Shown: positions 1 through 13,700 of the stretch, one piece after another
Position numbering within the stretch: position 1 is the stretch's first letter
How the letters are laid out: the number at the start of each line of letters is the position of its first letter
Assembly (NCBI GenBank): GCA_907163375.1
Contig: CAJQUW010016988.1
Span: forward strand, 1 to 64,000
Length of the DNA stretch: 64,000 bases
Reading direction: 5' to 3'
DNA from: Prostheceraeus crozeri
Lineage: Eukaryota; Platyhelminthes; Polycladida; Euryleptidae
Notes under the pieces: model-generated
What the model was told of the DNA's origin: nothing
The model's database searches: none
What the model saw: the letters and a program-made list of their open reading frames with translations, nothing else
Made by a program: the position numbers and the translations under genes

Positions 1-773
1 TTGGACTTCCTTGTTCGTGAAATTCCCTTGATCATCACCTTATTATTTTCCGCTTAAGATGCTTTAGCAAATATTCATTCCTTTTGATATCCAATTTTGT
101 TTAACACTACATATAAAGTGGCCGTCGCTCAGCCATTACAAATGCCAAATGCTCAGATGCAACTTGGATGAAATTGCATGTGCATTACCATATGACTGAA
201 AAAAGAATTTTGCAAACTACTGGACAAAAAATGAAATGTCATTTGTGTATCCTTGCATAATTTGAAGTCATGTGTACTTTTTTCATATGTAGCAGAATGA
301 TAGACAGACGTATGTAATTGAACTATTGCATAGCAAAGCTACTGCAATGGATTTGGTATTACATCAATGTAGAAATGCTGGTGGGCACATGCTTTGAAAC
401 AATTTGACAGAAACGAAGCAATCAAATATAAAAATTAGGGCAACCTAATTCTTGAGATGCCTAAGCATAAGGAAAATACAAATATCAATTGTCTATAAAG
501 AAGGGCTCCTTGTAAAGTGAGGTATGAATGAAAATCTGCTTTCAGCTGTCCAGTACAAAATCATGCATATCTATAAGCATTGACTGAAATTCAACTTACC
601 ATCCTTTCCGATCTAGAAGTCGCCAATCTGCAGTTGCAGATGATCGGAGCATCAACATTCCTAAACCTCCAGGTTCCCTATATGTTCAGATGGAACAATT
701 TTTTGTTATTTAGAAATAGCAATAAAGCTGAGTTGTCTATGAAGATAATTCTGCAAACACATTCTTGAGCATT
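1..773. other. Downstream flank of MED27, no gene seen
   Basis: AT-rich sequence with only short chance reading frames. I see no RNA gene, repeat array or conserved protein signal here. It lies 3' of MED27, which is transcribed leftward. Confidence 0.6.
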
Positions 774-1198
774 CACTAGGTGACATGCCACGTTCACACA
801 CGTAATTATGATCCTAAACATCCGTGTCTATGCGGTACATTGCTGCAACATGTTATATAAGTTATAGTGGGCAGTCCTGTTTTTACGTCTCATGTGTCTG
901 CATGCATGCATCAGAGGCTAAGCAATGTGATAGGACCTCAATTTCATGCTCAGGGGAAGACAGAACATGCGTAGCGGTTCATCCGTGGTTCAGGCGGCAA
1001 CGTAGACAACCGTAGACGACGCGCAAACTATAAACGCTCACTCGCTCGTATTCATAAACATTCCCCATGTTTTAACAGCATCAGATCAAGTGATTTCTGA
1101 CTCAGTGCAGCGCGTATGTACGCGGGTAGAAGAATAGAATGTTCTTAACCACGGATGTTTGGGGTGTTCCGTAATTACGCGTGGCATGTCACCTAGTG
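774..1198. mobile_element. CACTA-like MITE (non-autonomous DNA transposon)
   Basis: The left end reads CACTAGGTGACATGCCACG and the right end is its reverse complement. A second matching block, AAACATCCGTG, lies 30-40 bases further in on each side. The element is 425 bp and has no coding capacity. It is flanked by TT on both sides (772-773 and 1199-1200), compatible with the short duplications of CACTA/EnSpm elements, although two bases is weak evidence. It sits just 3' of the MED27 stop codon and may supply 3' UTR sequence. The family call rests only on the terminal CACTA; the inverted repeats themselves are clear. Confidence 0.6.
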
Positions 1199-1288
1199 TT
1201 GTCACATAAATATAAGATCAAAATCAAAACAAAAAGATGATTGCAGCTGCCTGTATTTAACGCCTATAGTTTACAAAAATGGTAACGT

Positions 1289-1708
1289 TTAAGGTTTGCA
1301 TCCTTCGTGATATGGTTCCATTTTTCTATTATCCCGCCAAACAGGTGGCAAGCCATCAACGAGATGTCGTCCACAGTTCACGCATTTTGCACTGAATAAA
1401 TTAGAATAGCTGTGTAGCCATTTAAGATAGGAAAGTATAGCGACATTGGGTAACTGGGTACTGACAAAGTTTAATAAAGACACTTGGGCGTAGTCAGAAA
1501 CCTTCTGGAACACTTGGTGTTGACTAGGAGTGTAGAGATCGACACAAGAAGATGAAGCAGCAGGATTGCGAGGATTAAGCGGTTCATCCAGACCACGTAT
1601 TAAAACGTGCTCAATGATACATCCTCTGAACAAAAGCAACGCATAGAAAACATTGTCGATCACAGAGTGCATGGCTACCGTTGTTTCGGTTTGTTTGATG
1701 ATTTCCAG
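1289..1708 (-). other. MED27: MED27 terminal coding exon
   Basis: This exon is 420 nt, encodes 139 residues and ends with TAA at 1291-1289. The acceptor CTTTCAG lies at 1715-1709. The segment from VIDNVFYALLL through LIRGLDEP aligns with the human hydrophobic strand before its VKGYNE. The QVFQKVSDYAQ and DGLPPVWRD blocks make the family assignment secure. No AATAAA is obvious in the first few hundred bases downstream. Confidence 0.93.
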
Positions 1709-4700
1709 CTGAAAGAGAAGCGAAAGTAGAAGGTCTTCATTACAGATGAAATCGTCAATACTGCAGCTAAATGAAATACGAAAAATCGACTGAGTTGTTA
1801 TATTGACATCGTTAGGGATTTGTGGTACAAATTATTTTACAACATTAATTTTAAGCTCAGTATTTAATGTTTGAAGGTATCCTTTGGATCTGAAAAACAG
1901 CTGATGAGCTTTACTGCATGGTTCAAAAGATATTTTTACAGATGTATTACTAGGCTTGTTGGTGGGAAGGAATCTCCCGTTCAACTAAGATTCTATGGGA
2001 TTAGCATCCCACAAAGAAATTATTATTCAACTGCTTCTCATACCTCAATTTCATACATAGCCCGATGTCCTCAGTTGATTATTATGCCTTGATTCGAGCA
2101 AATTTCAACTTTTTCTAGGCCTACTATAATGTAGAGGCGGCAAATTTCTCATTACACTATCGATGTAATGTTATATTTTCGTAGTTCGCCAGTGCAACCT
2201 CGCTATTACCAGTAGCAATCTGATTCCTCTCCTGTAGTCACTTCCATACACTTAGTTAATTGACCATCTTATGATCGACTAGCCTGATTGATAAGGGGTC
2301 TAAATTTCAGGATCTCCAATCTTTACTTTCATGCAATAATCAGAAATAATCATCATTTATCATAAGAATAAATAGACTTTTTATTGTATCTTTTTATTGT
2401 CATCCAAAGATTTTAGCCGATGATGTTGTCTTATTAATAAGAAAGTTCCACACTATCAATTATACAATGAAAAACATTTATTGTTTGTTTATCAGACGAC
2501 ATTATGAGAAAATTGGAACTGAGTACCATTGGACTGAGTACTAAATAAAGCAGGTATCAAATTACCCCCATCCTCTCCCCCATTTTATCTGTAGGCTATC
2601 TAATGAGAAAAGATGCAGTCCGAAATACTGAATTGACCAGAGTAGTTGAAATCGAAGTTCGTATGTACTTCTATCCGCCATGAGGGCCAGTTGTCTTAAA
2701 TGATTTTGTGAATAACGTGCATGATAGAAATAACGTGAAAAGAACCAAGTAGGTACCACACATGTAAATGTACGTGCTTACTTAGCTCACATTAGCTCAC
2801 GTTAGTTACCTTAACGCAAACTGAAAAAGTTGTTTTATTGCACTGTTCTGCTCAGAACAGCGCTATTCGGCATAATGCAACATGTGTGAAGTTAGCCGTA
2901 CAAATATCCGTACCACATCGAAAATCGCGTGTGCCACTCTCAAAAACAGCATTTACACATAATTTTAGAGTGTGCCAGCTTGTGCCACCAGTAATTTTTC
3001 AAAATAATGCAGCAGTTTGCGAGAAATCGTCCATCAAAACTTCGAGGTGGTACGGATGTGAAGTTAGCCGTACCAATTTACAGAAAAAATCTTAAATCGC
3101 ATCTTTATGAATTTTCAACCACATGGACGCCTAAAATAACACGTCTAAAACATGTGCCACCCACTACTTTGTCAAAATTCACAATACTTACTGAGAAAAT
3201 GGACAAAATGACCTCAAAGTGGTACGGATGTGAAGTTAGCCGTACCACTTGTGAAAATCGCGTGTGCCACTCGAATCAACACACCGAATACACTTATTGG
3301 GAGTGTGCCAGCTTGTTCCACCCCTCAGACAGCCCCAACTCTGCATAGAATCCGCACAAATGCGGATTTTCGTCCTCAGCCACGCCCACAGCCCATCCGT
3401 ACCACTTGTGAAAATCGCGTGTGCCACTCGAATCAACACACCGAATACACTTATTGGGAGTGTGCCAGCTTGTTCCACCCCTCAGACAGCCCCAACTCTG
3501 CGTAGAATCCGCACAAATGCGGATTTTCGTCCTCAGCCACGCCCACAGCCCATCCGTACCACTTGTGAAAATCGCGTGTGCCACTCGAATCAACACACCG
3601 AATACACTTATTGGGAGTGTGCCAGCTTGTGCCACCCCTCAGACAGCCCCAACTTTGCGTAGAATCCGCACAAATGCGGATTTTCGTCCTCAGCCACGCC
3701 CACAGCCCATCCGTACCACTTGTGAAAATCGCGTGTGCCACTCGAATCAACACACCGAATACACTTATTGGGAGTGTGCCAGCTTGTGCCACCCCTCAGA
3801 CAGCCCCAACTCTGCGTAGAATCCGCACAAATGCGGATTTTCGAACTCAGCCACGCCCACAGCCCATCCGTACCACTTGTGAAAATCGCGTGTGCCACTC
3901 GAATCAACACACCGAATACACTTATTGGGAGTGTACCAGCTTGTGCCACCCCTCAGACAGCCCCAACTCTGCATAGAATCCGCACAAATGCGGATTTTCG
4001 TCCTCAGCCACGCCCACAGCCCATCCGTACCACTTGTGAAAATCGCGTGTGCCACTCGAATCAACACACCGAATACACTTATTGGGAGTGTGCCAGCTTG
4101 TGCCACCCCTCAGACAGCCCCAACTCTGCATAGAATCCGCACAAATGCGGATTTTCGTCCTCAGCCACGCCCACAGCCCATCTGTACCACTTGTGAAAAT
4201 CGCGTGTGCCACTCGAATCAACACACCGAATACACTTATTGGGAGTGTGCCAGCTTGTGCCACCCCTCAGACAGCCCCAACTCTGCGTAGAATCCGCACA
4301 AATGCGGATTTTCGTCCTCAGCCACGCCCACAGCCCATCCGTACCACTTGTCAAAATCGCGTGTGCCACTCGAATCAACACACCGAATACACTTATTGGG
4401 AGTGTGCCAGCTTGTGCCACCCCTCAGACAGCCCCAACTCTGCGTAGAATCCGCACAAATGCGGATTTTCGTCCTCAGCCACGCCCACAGCCCATCCGTA
4501 CCACTTGTCAAAATCGCGTGTGCCACTCGAATCAACACACCGAATGCCAGAAATTCTGAATCCACCAGAAGTGTCAATGGTTTTGCAAGAAATTGTAGTA
4601 GTTGTAGTTACATAGCAATGATTGAAAATTGGATATATTTCATTCACGTGGTCATTATGTTATTTTTATCCTGCAAAAACATGCAACAAACTTGGTGTCA

Positions 4701-7700
4701 TTGGATAGAGAATTGTTCACTCTATCAGGAAATATCAACGCTTTTACAGAAAATGCTGACACAATGTCGAAAACTACAGATTGATGTATTTTGTGCGAAG
4801 ATGTTTCTGTCACAAATTCCTTCTAAATTTATGTTAGATCTTGTTTAAACACTGCACACATTTCTAAACGTACCAGCTGGACGTGGAATTTTGTGGTCTG
4901 CCGCTATTAACGACGCTATCAGCCTATATAATAATAATAATTGTATTTGATTCAAGGAAAACAAATACAGAGCCCAACTAAAGGGCCAACCAGGCATATC
5001 ATGATAGAAGAGTTATACACAAGTTGTCAAGCTATTGGTGTGGAGCAGTGTTGCGATTCTTGGCGTAGGGTAAAAAAAACGCGCAAGGTCGAAAAACACG
5101 CGCACATGTATATCTACGCACACGGCATGTTTCAAGGCAGCAGGGAAAGTAAGTAGCTTTTATTTCATTGCAATGGATGTTTGTTTACTTATTGCAGGGA
5201 GTTAGATCAGTGGAATCGGCTTGCAGACTGATGGACGGAGCTTATGATTGCTTGGCTTAGTTAGGAACAACCCTATATAGATAACTAAAGAATAGAAGGG
5301 AGTGCTATGTGTAGGGCACTGTGTATATACAGCAGATGAATAATGAACAATGAATAAGCAGATGTTGGTGGAATGGCTATGGCTACTGCAGGTTGAGTCG
5401 GCAAATATTTGGTCTCGCATCTATTGCACCGGCTATCTGGTGCAACAATCTTACATTTTTGTTGTCGTGTGTAGCTGCTCAGAAATTTCTGACTCAAAAT
5501 CCCTCAATGAAATAAATGTGTGTCTTGATTTGTTTATTTGTCTTGCTTCACCTTTCTTGGTCCTGCTTTGCATCCTACAGGCACGCGTGAACAGGGGACT
5601 AGGAAGGCTCAGCCCGCCTAATCTTCAGCCAGACACATTGATCTCGGACTTTTGATTGCACATGAATGATATAGAACTACATATAGATGAGTTGGCAGTG
5701 GATGCCAATGCAAATATCGCTTGCACTTATCATGAATACCTTTGGAGTGTTCAGATTGTCATGATTCCATCAAATTTTAGGAAATCCAATCCAAATGTCA
5801 GACTCTTTTTGCATGCATCAGATATTGTGATCGATTTCTACCACCATGACAACTAGATCATTACATTCTAAGAACATCTCCACGACAACTTCGCAAGCCA
5901 GGTCGACCAGAGAAATTCGACTTGTGCCTCGAAACAACCCTCAGATACATGGCTACTAAGACAGAGATTCGAACAATCATGCATGATGATTGTAGCAATC
6001 CTTGAAGCCTAGTTCGTCAATACAAGAGGCTTCTGTTCTCTTTTGAAATAATATCTCCTGGGATGAATTTCAGCGATGGAGCTGCGATTATGTTAAACAC
6101 TTCTAAAATCATTCTTTACATTTGGAATGTCTAGGGAAATCGGTGACAAAGTAAAAAGTTGTAGCATGATGGTGTGTATCAGTGATAAAACTGGTTCAAA
6201 GGTACCATTCGGTGACCCGCTCAATGACTCGGGTTCTTATGCTTTTGTAGTCATAACTTGTAGCTCAATTGTGGTCGAAGTGAATAATCCGTTAGCCTAT
6301 ACTAAGTCTATCACTGGGCGACTGGAAATGCAATTAGTCATTGTTCAATGGCGAAAGACAAGTAAGGATTCAGTGCAAGTCGCTTGTTGCTGTCGCCTGG
6401 ATTATCACTAGCCGACACAGCTCTGAAAGAGGCGCCATGAGGCTATGATGTAAATTCACTGATAATTTTTCAGGAAATAAGTAACCATTAAGGGAATGAT
6501 TTTTTAAACTTGAAATATTACAGATGAAGCTCTTATTTGCTGTATCAAAGGAATTCTATGCACATGTGATCGAGTTTGACGATTCGTGCTATCAGTATTT
6601 AAAATTTTTTCGCGGTTGCGCGGTACGGTAGTGGCGAAAAATGAAGGTAAGGAACAATTCGAAAGCACTTCCGCAAATTTTGGAAAGTTGAATTTTATGT
6701 GCAACTTATTACTTACAGTTTAATTGCTTCAGTACCAGTAGAGCAATCTGATTTCATTCAGATGCTATACATATAAAAATCTGACTGAGTCTTATTAATA
6801 TGTTTGCATGTTCTTCAGGAATTTTTTTTTAAAAGTATGATGCTAAAGGCCAACTTCGATACAAAGTCACATCATTGGTCGTCTAGCCTGCTAGCAATTT
6901 ACGACAATCATTTGAAAAAATTCTCTCGCAAAAGTATGGCAATTTTGATATCAGAAGACTGACTACATGCATGTTCAAAATTGTAATTCTTTTGTATGAT
7001 TCGGTCCATTTTTTCGCTTATATAATTTAAATGTATGTAGTCCCATTTTTTCGATGGGGCTGTGTCAGAGGATTTTGGCTCGATGTGGCCTGATCTGTAA
7101 TATAGTTTGTGCGTGACATGTTCAAATTAATTTCACTTCCCCTGAACGAACTGCGTTGCTCGTGATAGGCATTGCAAATTGTCACAGCCACAAAAATAAT
7201 GAATGACAGCATCAGTAGCTAAGTAGTTAATTGTAAAACGCCTTCAATTTCAGGCAAATGACACGATATACAATGATAATGACCTTTATACATACTTATA
7301 TATTACAAAATAAATTCCGGAGAAGCATGGTATAATAACATGTAAGTGCAGATGCTTTATGCCAATTGTGATCGTTGCTATAAACTTACATGCGCAATTA
7401 AAGATTGGATATAAGTGAGCATGTTTGATATGCATATGTCATATTTGAGTGCTTGATGCATAGGCCCTATGTCAATTTGACGTTTTTTGCATGAACTATC
7501 TTCAACTTCATTTTAGTGCAGTTCATCGGTCTTATTTGATAGTGATATTTTATCTCTTTACATTTTTATAGAGAGCTTTAGTTGCCTCATACTTGCTTTG
7601 CTGCCATTGTTTGAAACGCAACTTCTTTTCTTTGTCAGCGCTTTCCACTTCCGAATTCCACCATCAGGTCTCTTATGCCTGCCCAGCCTTTGCTGCGACC

Positions 7701-10700
7701 ACACTCTTTTTCAGCACTGTGTATCCAAGCTGTCTTCATCCTGTTCCACTCCAAGTCAAATGTATTTTGGTCTGCAATATGTCCTTCATGGTTCATAACA
7801 TCCTCGTTAAAGTGCATGGTTAAAGTGCAACTCCACAATGAATTCAGAATGCCAACGCATGACAATGTGCCATATATTACATCGTGCTGAAAACGAAAGA
7901 TAAAACGTCTAGAAGGCTATTCCTTTTATTATCTAGTTTGATCACTGCATGATGACGATTGACGCTGTTGGAGATTCGAGCGCAACATTTTTTTGCTTCA
8001 TCTCTGAAATATAAAAGATTAATTGGATTGAATGATAAATTGATTATATTATTTATTTATTTCGCGTTTCCATGATTGCATGTATTCATTGACTAAGGAG
8101 ACATCAAAACCTTGCTCTATAATTCATCCAGGGTAGTTTGATTGATTTGTTTAAGTATCTGGATGTGTATTATAAATGGCTGCTAGGATGATTTTCATCA
8201 TCGTATGAGAATGTATGAATTCTTGATCAAATATCAGCATACCGATGGTGAGAAACCAAGGAAATCGTTATTCGCACGCATAAATTCTTGCGAATAACGG
8301 ATTAGCAATAAAATTACTATTCAGACGAATTTTTGCGTCGGAATAACCGCGCCACAATGGCCTGGTAAGGAGCAGGAATCTGAGACAAAACTATTTACAA
8401 CCCATGAATGCGCCAATGGATCAGGAACGTGATCATTTTCATTTTCTATGTAAGACACAGTCAACAATGACCCAATTTTATTTCGCGGAAAATACGTGAT
8501 CTAGCTAGACGTGTTTACTTGCTTCTGCTCGTGAATATCATAGTCAATGTCGATTGTAATTTGTGGATCTGACTGTGACAGTCAGTCCCTAATTCTACTG
8601 TTGAAAGTAAACAGTTAACATCTTGTAAATATTATTCCTTTTTTCTTCAACAGGTCGTCTACGCTAACCCAAAGGATTTTCAGAAACCGTTAACGATGTG
8701 TCTTGGTGTTGGTCAGTGTAATGAATCAAATTTCAAAGCTGTTCAATGAGCAGAAGATTGTGGATTGATGAGCTGGAAAATGAAGTGCACTTCTCTTCTG
8801 TTTCACTTCAGTGTCCTGAAATCTTCAATATAGTGGAAATTAGTGTAACTCGTTGCGAAGAACGAGTTTCAGCATGATGTGGCATTTTTGGTGAATTGTG
8901 ATATTCCTGTGTATGATAGTGGTATGTAGACTGGGACAGTGTCACGACTTTGTTGACATATGTTTTGGTAAAGTTGGATCTTTGGTAAAATTGTATCTTT
9001 CATGTGAAAACTAGTCTGTTTTTGAAACCTGTCAGTGTTGTGAATTTCTATATGAATAAAATGTGAAGTTAAGGACCTGCTGTTATAATTTGTTAAGTGT
9101 ATGGAAGGTAGTAGGCGAATGGGCAAGGCATGGGAAGTGGAAATCCAATAACAGTTAAATTTGTGTTTGAATATGCAGTTGGCTAGTGTTAGGGTTAAGG
9201 TAAGGTTTGGCGAACGGGCTAGTTTTCAGGGATAAGGGCTTCGGATCTGGATTGCAGGTGAATAGAGGATCAAGACGAGTATAAGTTTGCCTAGGGTTTC
9301 GTGCTGGCTCGTGTCTTAAGAAAGAGTTAAAGTTTCACAATGATAACTTCTATATTTCATGCGCATATAGGCCTGCATGTCATAGTGATGGTAGTTGGCA
9401 TGTGTCAGGTAAGTTTGCATAGGTGATAGAGCATGCTCATATTACCCACAGGCATTGTTAGTAATGTTTGACCACAGATTAGGACAGTAGAAATATGCTA
9501 CGAAGGAGGCATGGTTATAGTAGGCCGCAATTGCAGTTGAACATGAATTTTAGTAATGAGTTGCATTGTAAGTGATGGATAAGCGCTAAGACTTCATGGA
9601 GGGAAGACACTGAAGAGGTCTAAATATGTCCTTAAAAACTGTGACGGTCACGGAACAAAGTTATGCAAATTACATGTATATGCAATTGTTATGCAGGCCT
9701 ACACCCACATGTAGATACATGTGCCAATTCTAGCAGGTAAGAGGGGGCGCGTGAATTCAGCAGCAACTTTTTTCCTCTCGAGATCATTTCGTGCATATGC
9801 CAACTAGAATTCCTTCCTCAATCCATTCCTGCTCCATTCACGCGTAGCTACATGTACGTCGGCGGTGGGCGTGGCTGAGGACGAAAATCCGCATTTGTGC
9901 GGATTCTACGCACAGTTGGGGTTGTCTGAGGGGTGGCACAAGCTGGCACACTCCCAATAAGTGTATTCGGTGTGTTGATTTGAGTGGCACACGCAATTTT
10001 CACAAGTGGTACGGATGGGCTGTGGGCGTGGCTGAGGACGAACATCCACATTTGTGCGGATTCTACGCAGAGTTGGGGCTGTCTGAGGGGTGGCACAAGC
10101 TAGCACACTCCCAATAAATGTATTCGGTGTGTTGATTCGAGTGGCACACGCGATTTTCACAAGTGGTACGGATGGGCTGTGGGCGTGGCTGAGGACGAAA
10201 ATCCGCATTTGTGCGGATTCTACGCAAAGTTGGGGCTGTCTGAGGGGTGGCACAAGCTGGCACACTCCCAATAAGTGTATTCGGTGTGTTGATTCGAGTG
10301 GCACACGCGATTTTCACAAGTGGTACGGATGGGCTGTGGGCGTGGCTGAGGACGAAAATCCGCATTTGTGCGGATTCTACGCAGAGTTGGGGCTGTCTGA
10401 GGGGTGGAACAAGCTGGCACACTCCCAATAAGTGTATTCGGTGTGTTGATTCGAGTGGCACACGCGATTTTCACAAGTGGTACGGATGGGCTGTGGGCGT
10501 GGCTGAGGACGAAAATCCGCATTTGTGCGGATTCTACGCAGAGTTGGGGATGTCTGAGGGGTAGCACAAGCTGGCACACTCCCAATAAGTGTATTCGGTG
10601 TGTTGATTCGAGTGGCACACGCGATTTTCACAAGTGGTACGGATGGGCTGTGGGCGTGGCTGAGGACGAAAATCCGCATTTGTGCGGATTCTACGCAGAG

Positions 10701-13700
10701 TTGGGGCTGTCTGAGGGGTGGAACAAGCTGGCACACTCCCAATAAGTGTATTCGGTGTGTTGATTCGAGTGGCACACGCGATTTTCACAAGTGGTACGGC
10801 TAACTTCACATCCGTACCACTTTGAGGTCATTTTGTCCATTTTCTCAGTAAGTATTGTGAATTTTGACAAAGTAGTGGGTGGCACATGTTTTAGACGTGT
10901 TATTTTAGGCGTCCATGTGGTTGAAAATTCATAAAGATGCGATTTAAGATTTTTTCTGTAAATTGGTACGGCTAACTTCACATCCGTACCACCTCGAAGT
11001 TTTGATGGACGATTTCTCGCAAACTGCTGCATTATTTTGAAAAATTACTGGTGGCACAAGCTGGCACACTCTAAAATTATGTGTAAATGCTGTTTTTGAG
11101 AGTGGCACACGCGATTTTCGATGTGGTACGGATATTGGTACGGCTAACTTCACACACGTCATAATGCAGCATGCTAAACATACTGTTTGAACAGGATGGA
11201 CGGCCGATTCATCGATGCTTTTCAATTTTGCGTTACATAATTTTATAAGCACAAAGCGTGCGATCAATCAATAACACCGATGAACATTTGACACAATATA
11301 ATGCTTGGATGATTCTAAAGGTCATGTTACTTTCTTTTTAAGTGCATTTTTGATTAGTGCATTCTACGACATGCTCATCGCTGCACAATTTAACATGAGG
11401 AGTCAGAAGAAAATGTCATATTTTATTTAGAGAGATCTATAAGCATTCATTGCCCGCGGAATAAGCGGAGAGGCGCATCCAATGCGTTTCTTAAGGAACA
11501 CTGTATATGGACCACTCATTTCTCGGCAGACTATGGCAAGAAATCGCCTCAGAAAAAATCTTCATCAGTTGAAATTTGATGTGAAATCGACCACACGATC
11601 AAGACAGATTCACCCACATATCTGAAATTTTTAAAATAATCCGAAATAATTGTGCTTCGGAATACAGGTCTGAAAGGTCTCTCACAAGAGATGAGCAACT
11701 AGCTCCATTACAAATGAAATGTCCCTTCAGAATTTACATGCTCAACAAACCGAACAAACATGGCCTGAGGTTAATTCAAGGAATGCTATAAATATCTCTT
11801 GAAGCTCAATGAAAAAGCAGATAGAAACGTCAAACCTCTATCTGAAGACGCTATAATTCGTATGACAGCACCGATTCTTAGCTTCGATTACAACATTTAA
11901 GGTGACAATTTTTCACGTGATTTCCTCTTGCATGATTTCTGAATTTACATGCTACTACATTAGATGGTAGGTCTACTATTCGCAAGAATTGACGTGAACT
12001 CCCAGCAGAGATGGTTTCTGCTGAACGGTCTCTACACAGCATAAAGTTCTATTAGCAACAAGGTAATTCAGCGATCCCTGTACAATGCTGATGCAAAGCT
12101 AAGAGATCGGGTCGTCTCTTATGCACGATGCATGCTTTCGCTGTGACCTTCTGGTAGAGTGCTCGCTCTGCGACCGAGAAACTTTGGTTCAAACCTTGGT
12201 CGGGTCAAACCAAATAAAGGAGGTTTAAGTAGGGAACCTTTCATCAACAAAGCTTGGTCTGCGTTTGTGGAGGAATGATACAAATTATTTGATGCATGAT
12301 GCTGCCAAATTGTTATGATTGCTTCTGAATTCTGCCATGTTTTGGAATGTCATGAATAAATTGCAATTTTGATCTAAAAAGATTCATAATTAATAGATGC
12401 AGATTATTCCATGTCATAAGCATGCTCGATTGTAACATCAGCTTAGAAAAAACTCAATTGATTCTTTTCACTTTAGTTGTAAACGCTATCAACACCACCT
12501 ATCAGCTCCGACGACATTGCAATAAGCCTAGATGAAATTTCTTCGGATAGAGCGTCTATTTTAAAAACAGAGATAGAGAAGTGAGGTAATGTGTGCTTTA
12601 GAAAGACGCTTCATCCGAAGAAATTTCACTTTCATTTCTAAATATAAATTGATCCGGATGCGAGAAGAAGTTACCTCTCACGATTTAATACCTATCTTGT
12701 CACACACAAACCTTGCTGCAAACCTGTCAATTAGAGAATCGTTAACGAGCCTGATGCACAATTAGAGTGCTGCTAGAGAAGATTTTGATTGTTGTTGTCA
12801 TAAGTGGAAAAATCTATCTTGAGCAGAAGTTGCCACTCGCTGATATATTAGGAAAGCCTCATATTTGTCATAAATTGATGAGGGTTAATAAGGGAACTCT
12901 AATTGCTAATGTTTTATGAACGAGTAACAGCTAACCCACCACGTTTAAAAAAACTGCAAAAAGCAAATTGCCGCAAGAATATCATTATTCTGCTATTTGC
13001 CACTGAGAAAGCAAGATTCTGCCAAATATCGTTAGCAAGGGAATCCGCTAGTCTTAGCATTAAAACTTGTGATTTACAGATTTTCCCTGCATGACTGCCT
13101 CTATTATGCAGGTATGACAACACATGAGCATAAATAATCCAGAAGCAATTGCGGAGGGGCCAAAATGTGCAAAAATCTGAAAATCCATCCCTAATTGCAT
13201 TAGAACCCAAATGGTGGCGCATGATTGCTGTACGTCGTTTGAGCTATATCGCTGCTGTTTCGAGTACCACTTCGCACAATTCTGCACAATTAAAGCTGGG
13301 CGATCAATACTGGAAATCTAATGTCAAATTAAAGAAAAACATCCATTGTTAACTGTTTTATCACCCAATCCATCATCCAAGAATGATCAAATCGGCTTTA
13401 ATTTTATGTTCCCGAATCAGTTAAGTGTTCAGCAAATGTGCTAATATAAGATTGTTTATTAATGAAACAGGAATATAAATAATAAAGCAAAATACTACTA
13501 TAGTACAGCAGCATTAATCAAACGTATTATGAGAAAAATACATTAATAGCTAAACTAATGGCTGAAATATCAAGGTATACTTTTCTCTTCTTCCCCACGA
13601 ATCTCACATTAACTCTGAAAGCTTAAGTGAAATCTACAGTTATTCAATGATAAGTATGCTTCCGACTTCACTGTCAAGAACACGACATTCTCTCGATTCT

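Larger units (their letters stand above)
2880..11159. mobile_element. Foldback transposon with long tandem-repeat inverted arms
   Basis: The element is 8,280 bp. Its ends are ACATGTGTGAAG on the left and, as reverse complement on the right, ACGTGTGTGAAG. The 9-bp sequence CATAATGCA flanks it directly on both sides (2871-2879 and 11160-11168). Inverted arms of about 1.67 kb (left) and 1.30 kb (right) read inward through a ~360 bp head and then arrays of a 157-bp unit: about 8 copies left and 6 right. The heads are nearly identical; I found one difference beyond the terminal ones. This implies recent insertion or ongoing arm conversion. Nine-bp duplications plus long repeat-built arms resemble Drosophila foldback elements and Mutator-like elements. 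No transposase was recognised in the 5.3 kb core, so it is probably non-autonomous or carries an unknown enzyme. Confidence 0.9.

Noticed and set aside
3240-4545. CRISPR-like regular repeats
   Set aside because: Units are contiguous with no unique spacers, in a eukaryotic intron. This is a tandem satellite in a transposon arm.
3264-4848. Series of 113- and 132-codon open frames repeated on both strands across the 157-bp arrays
   Set aside because: They recur identically with each repeat unit on both strands and shift frame with every 157 bases. They are a by-product of a stop-poor satellite, not proteins.
9180-9215. Telomere-like GTTAGGGTTAAGG phrase in the foldback core
   Set aside because: Only one and a half units; no array.
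12150-12200. A functional tRNA gene
   Set aside because: A and B boxes are present, but no cloverleaf could be drawn, and a second diverged copy with the same flanks shows it is a SINE.
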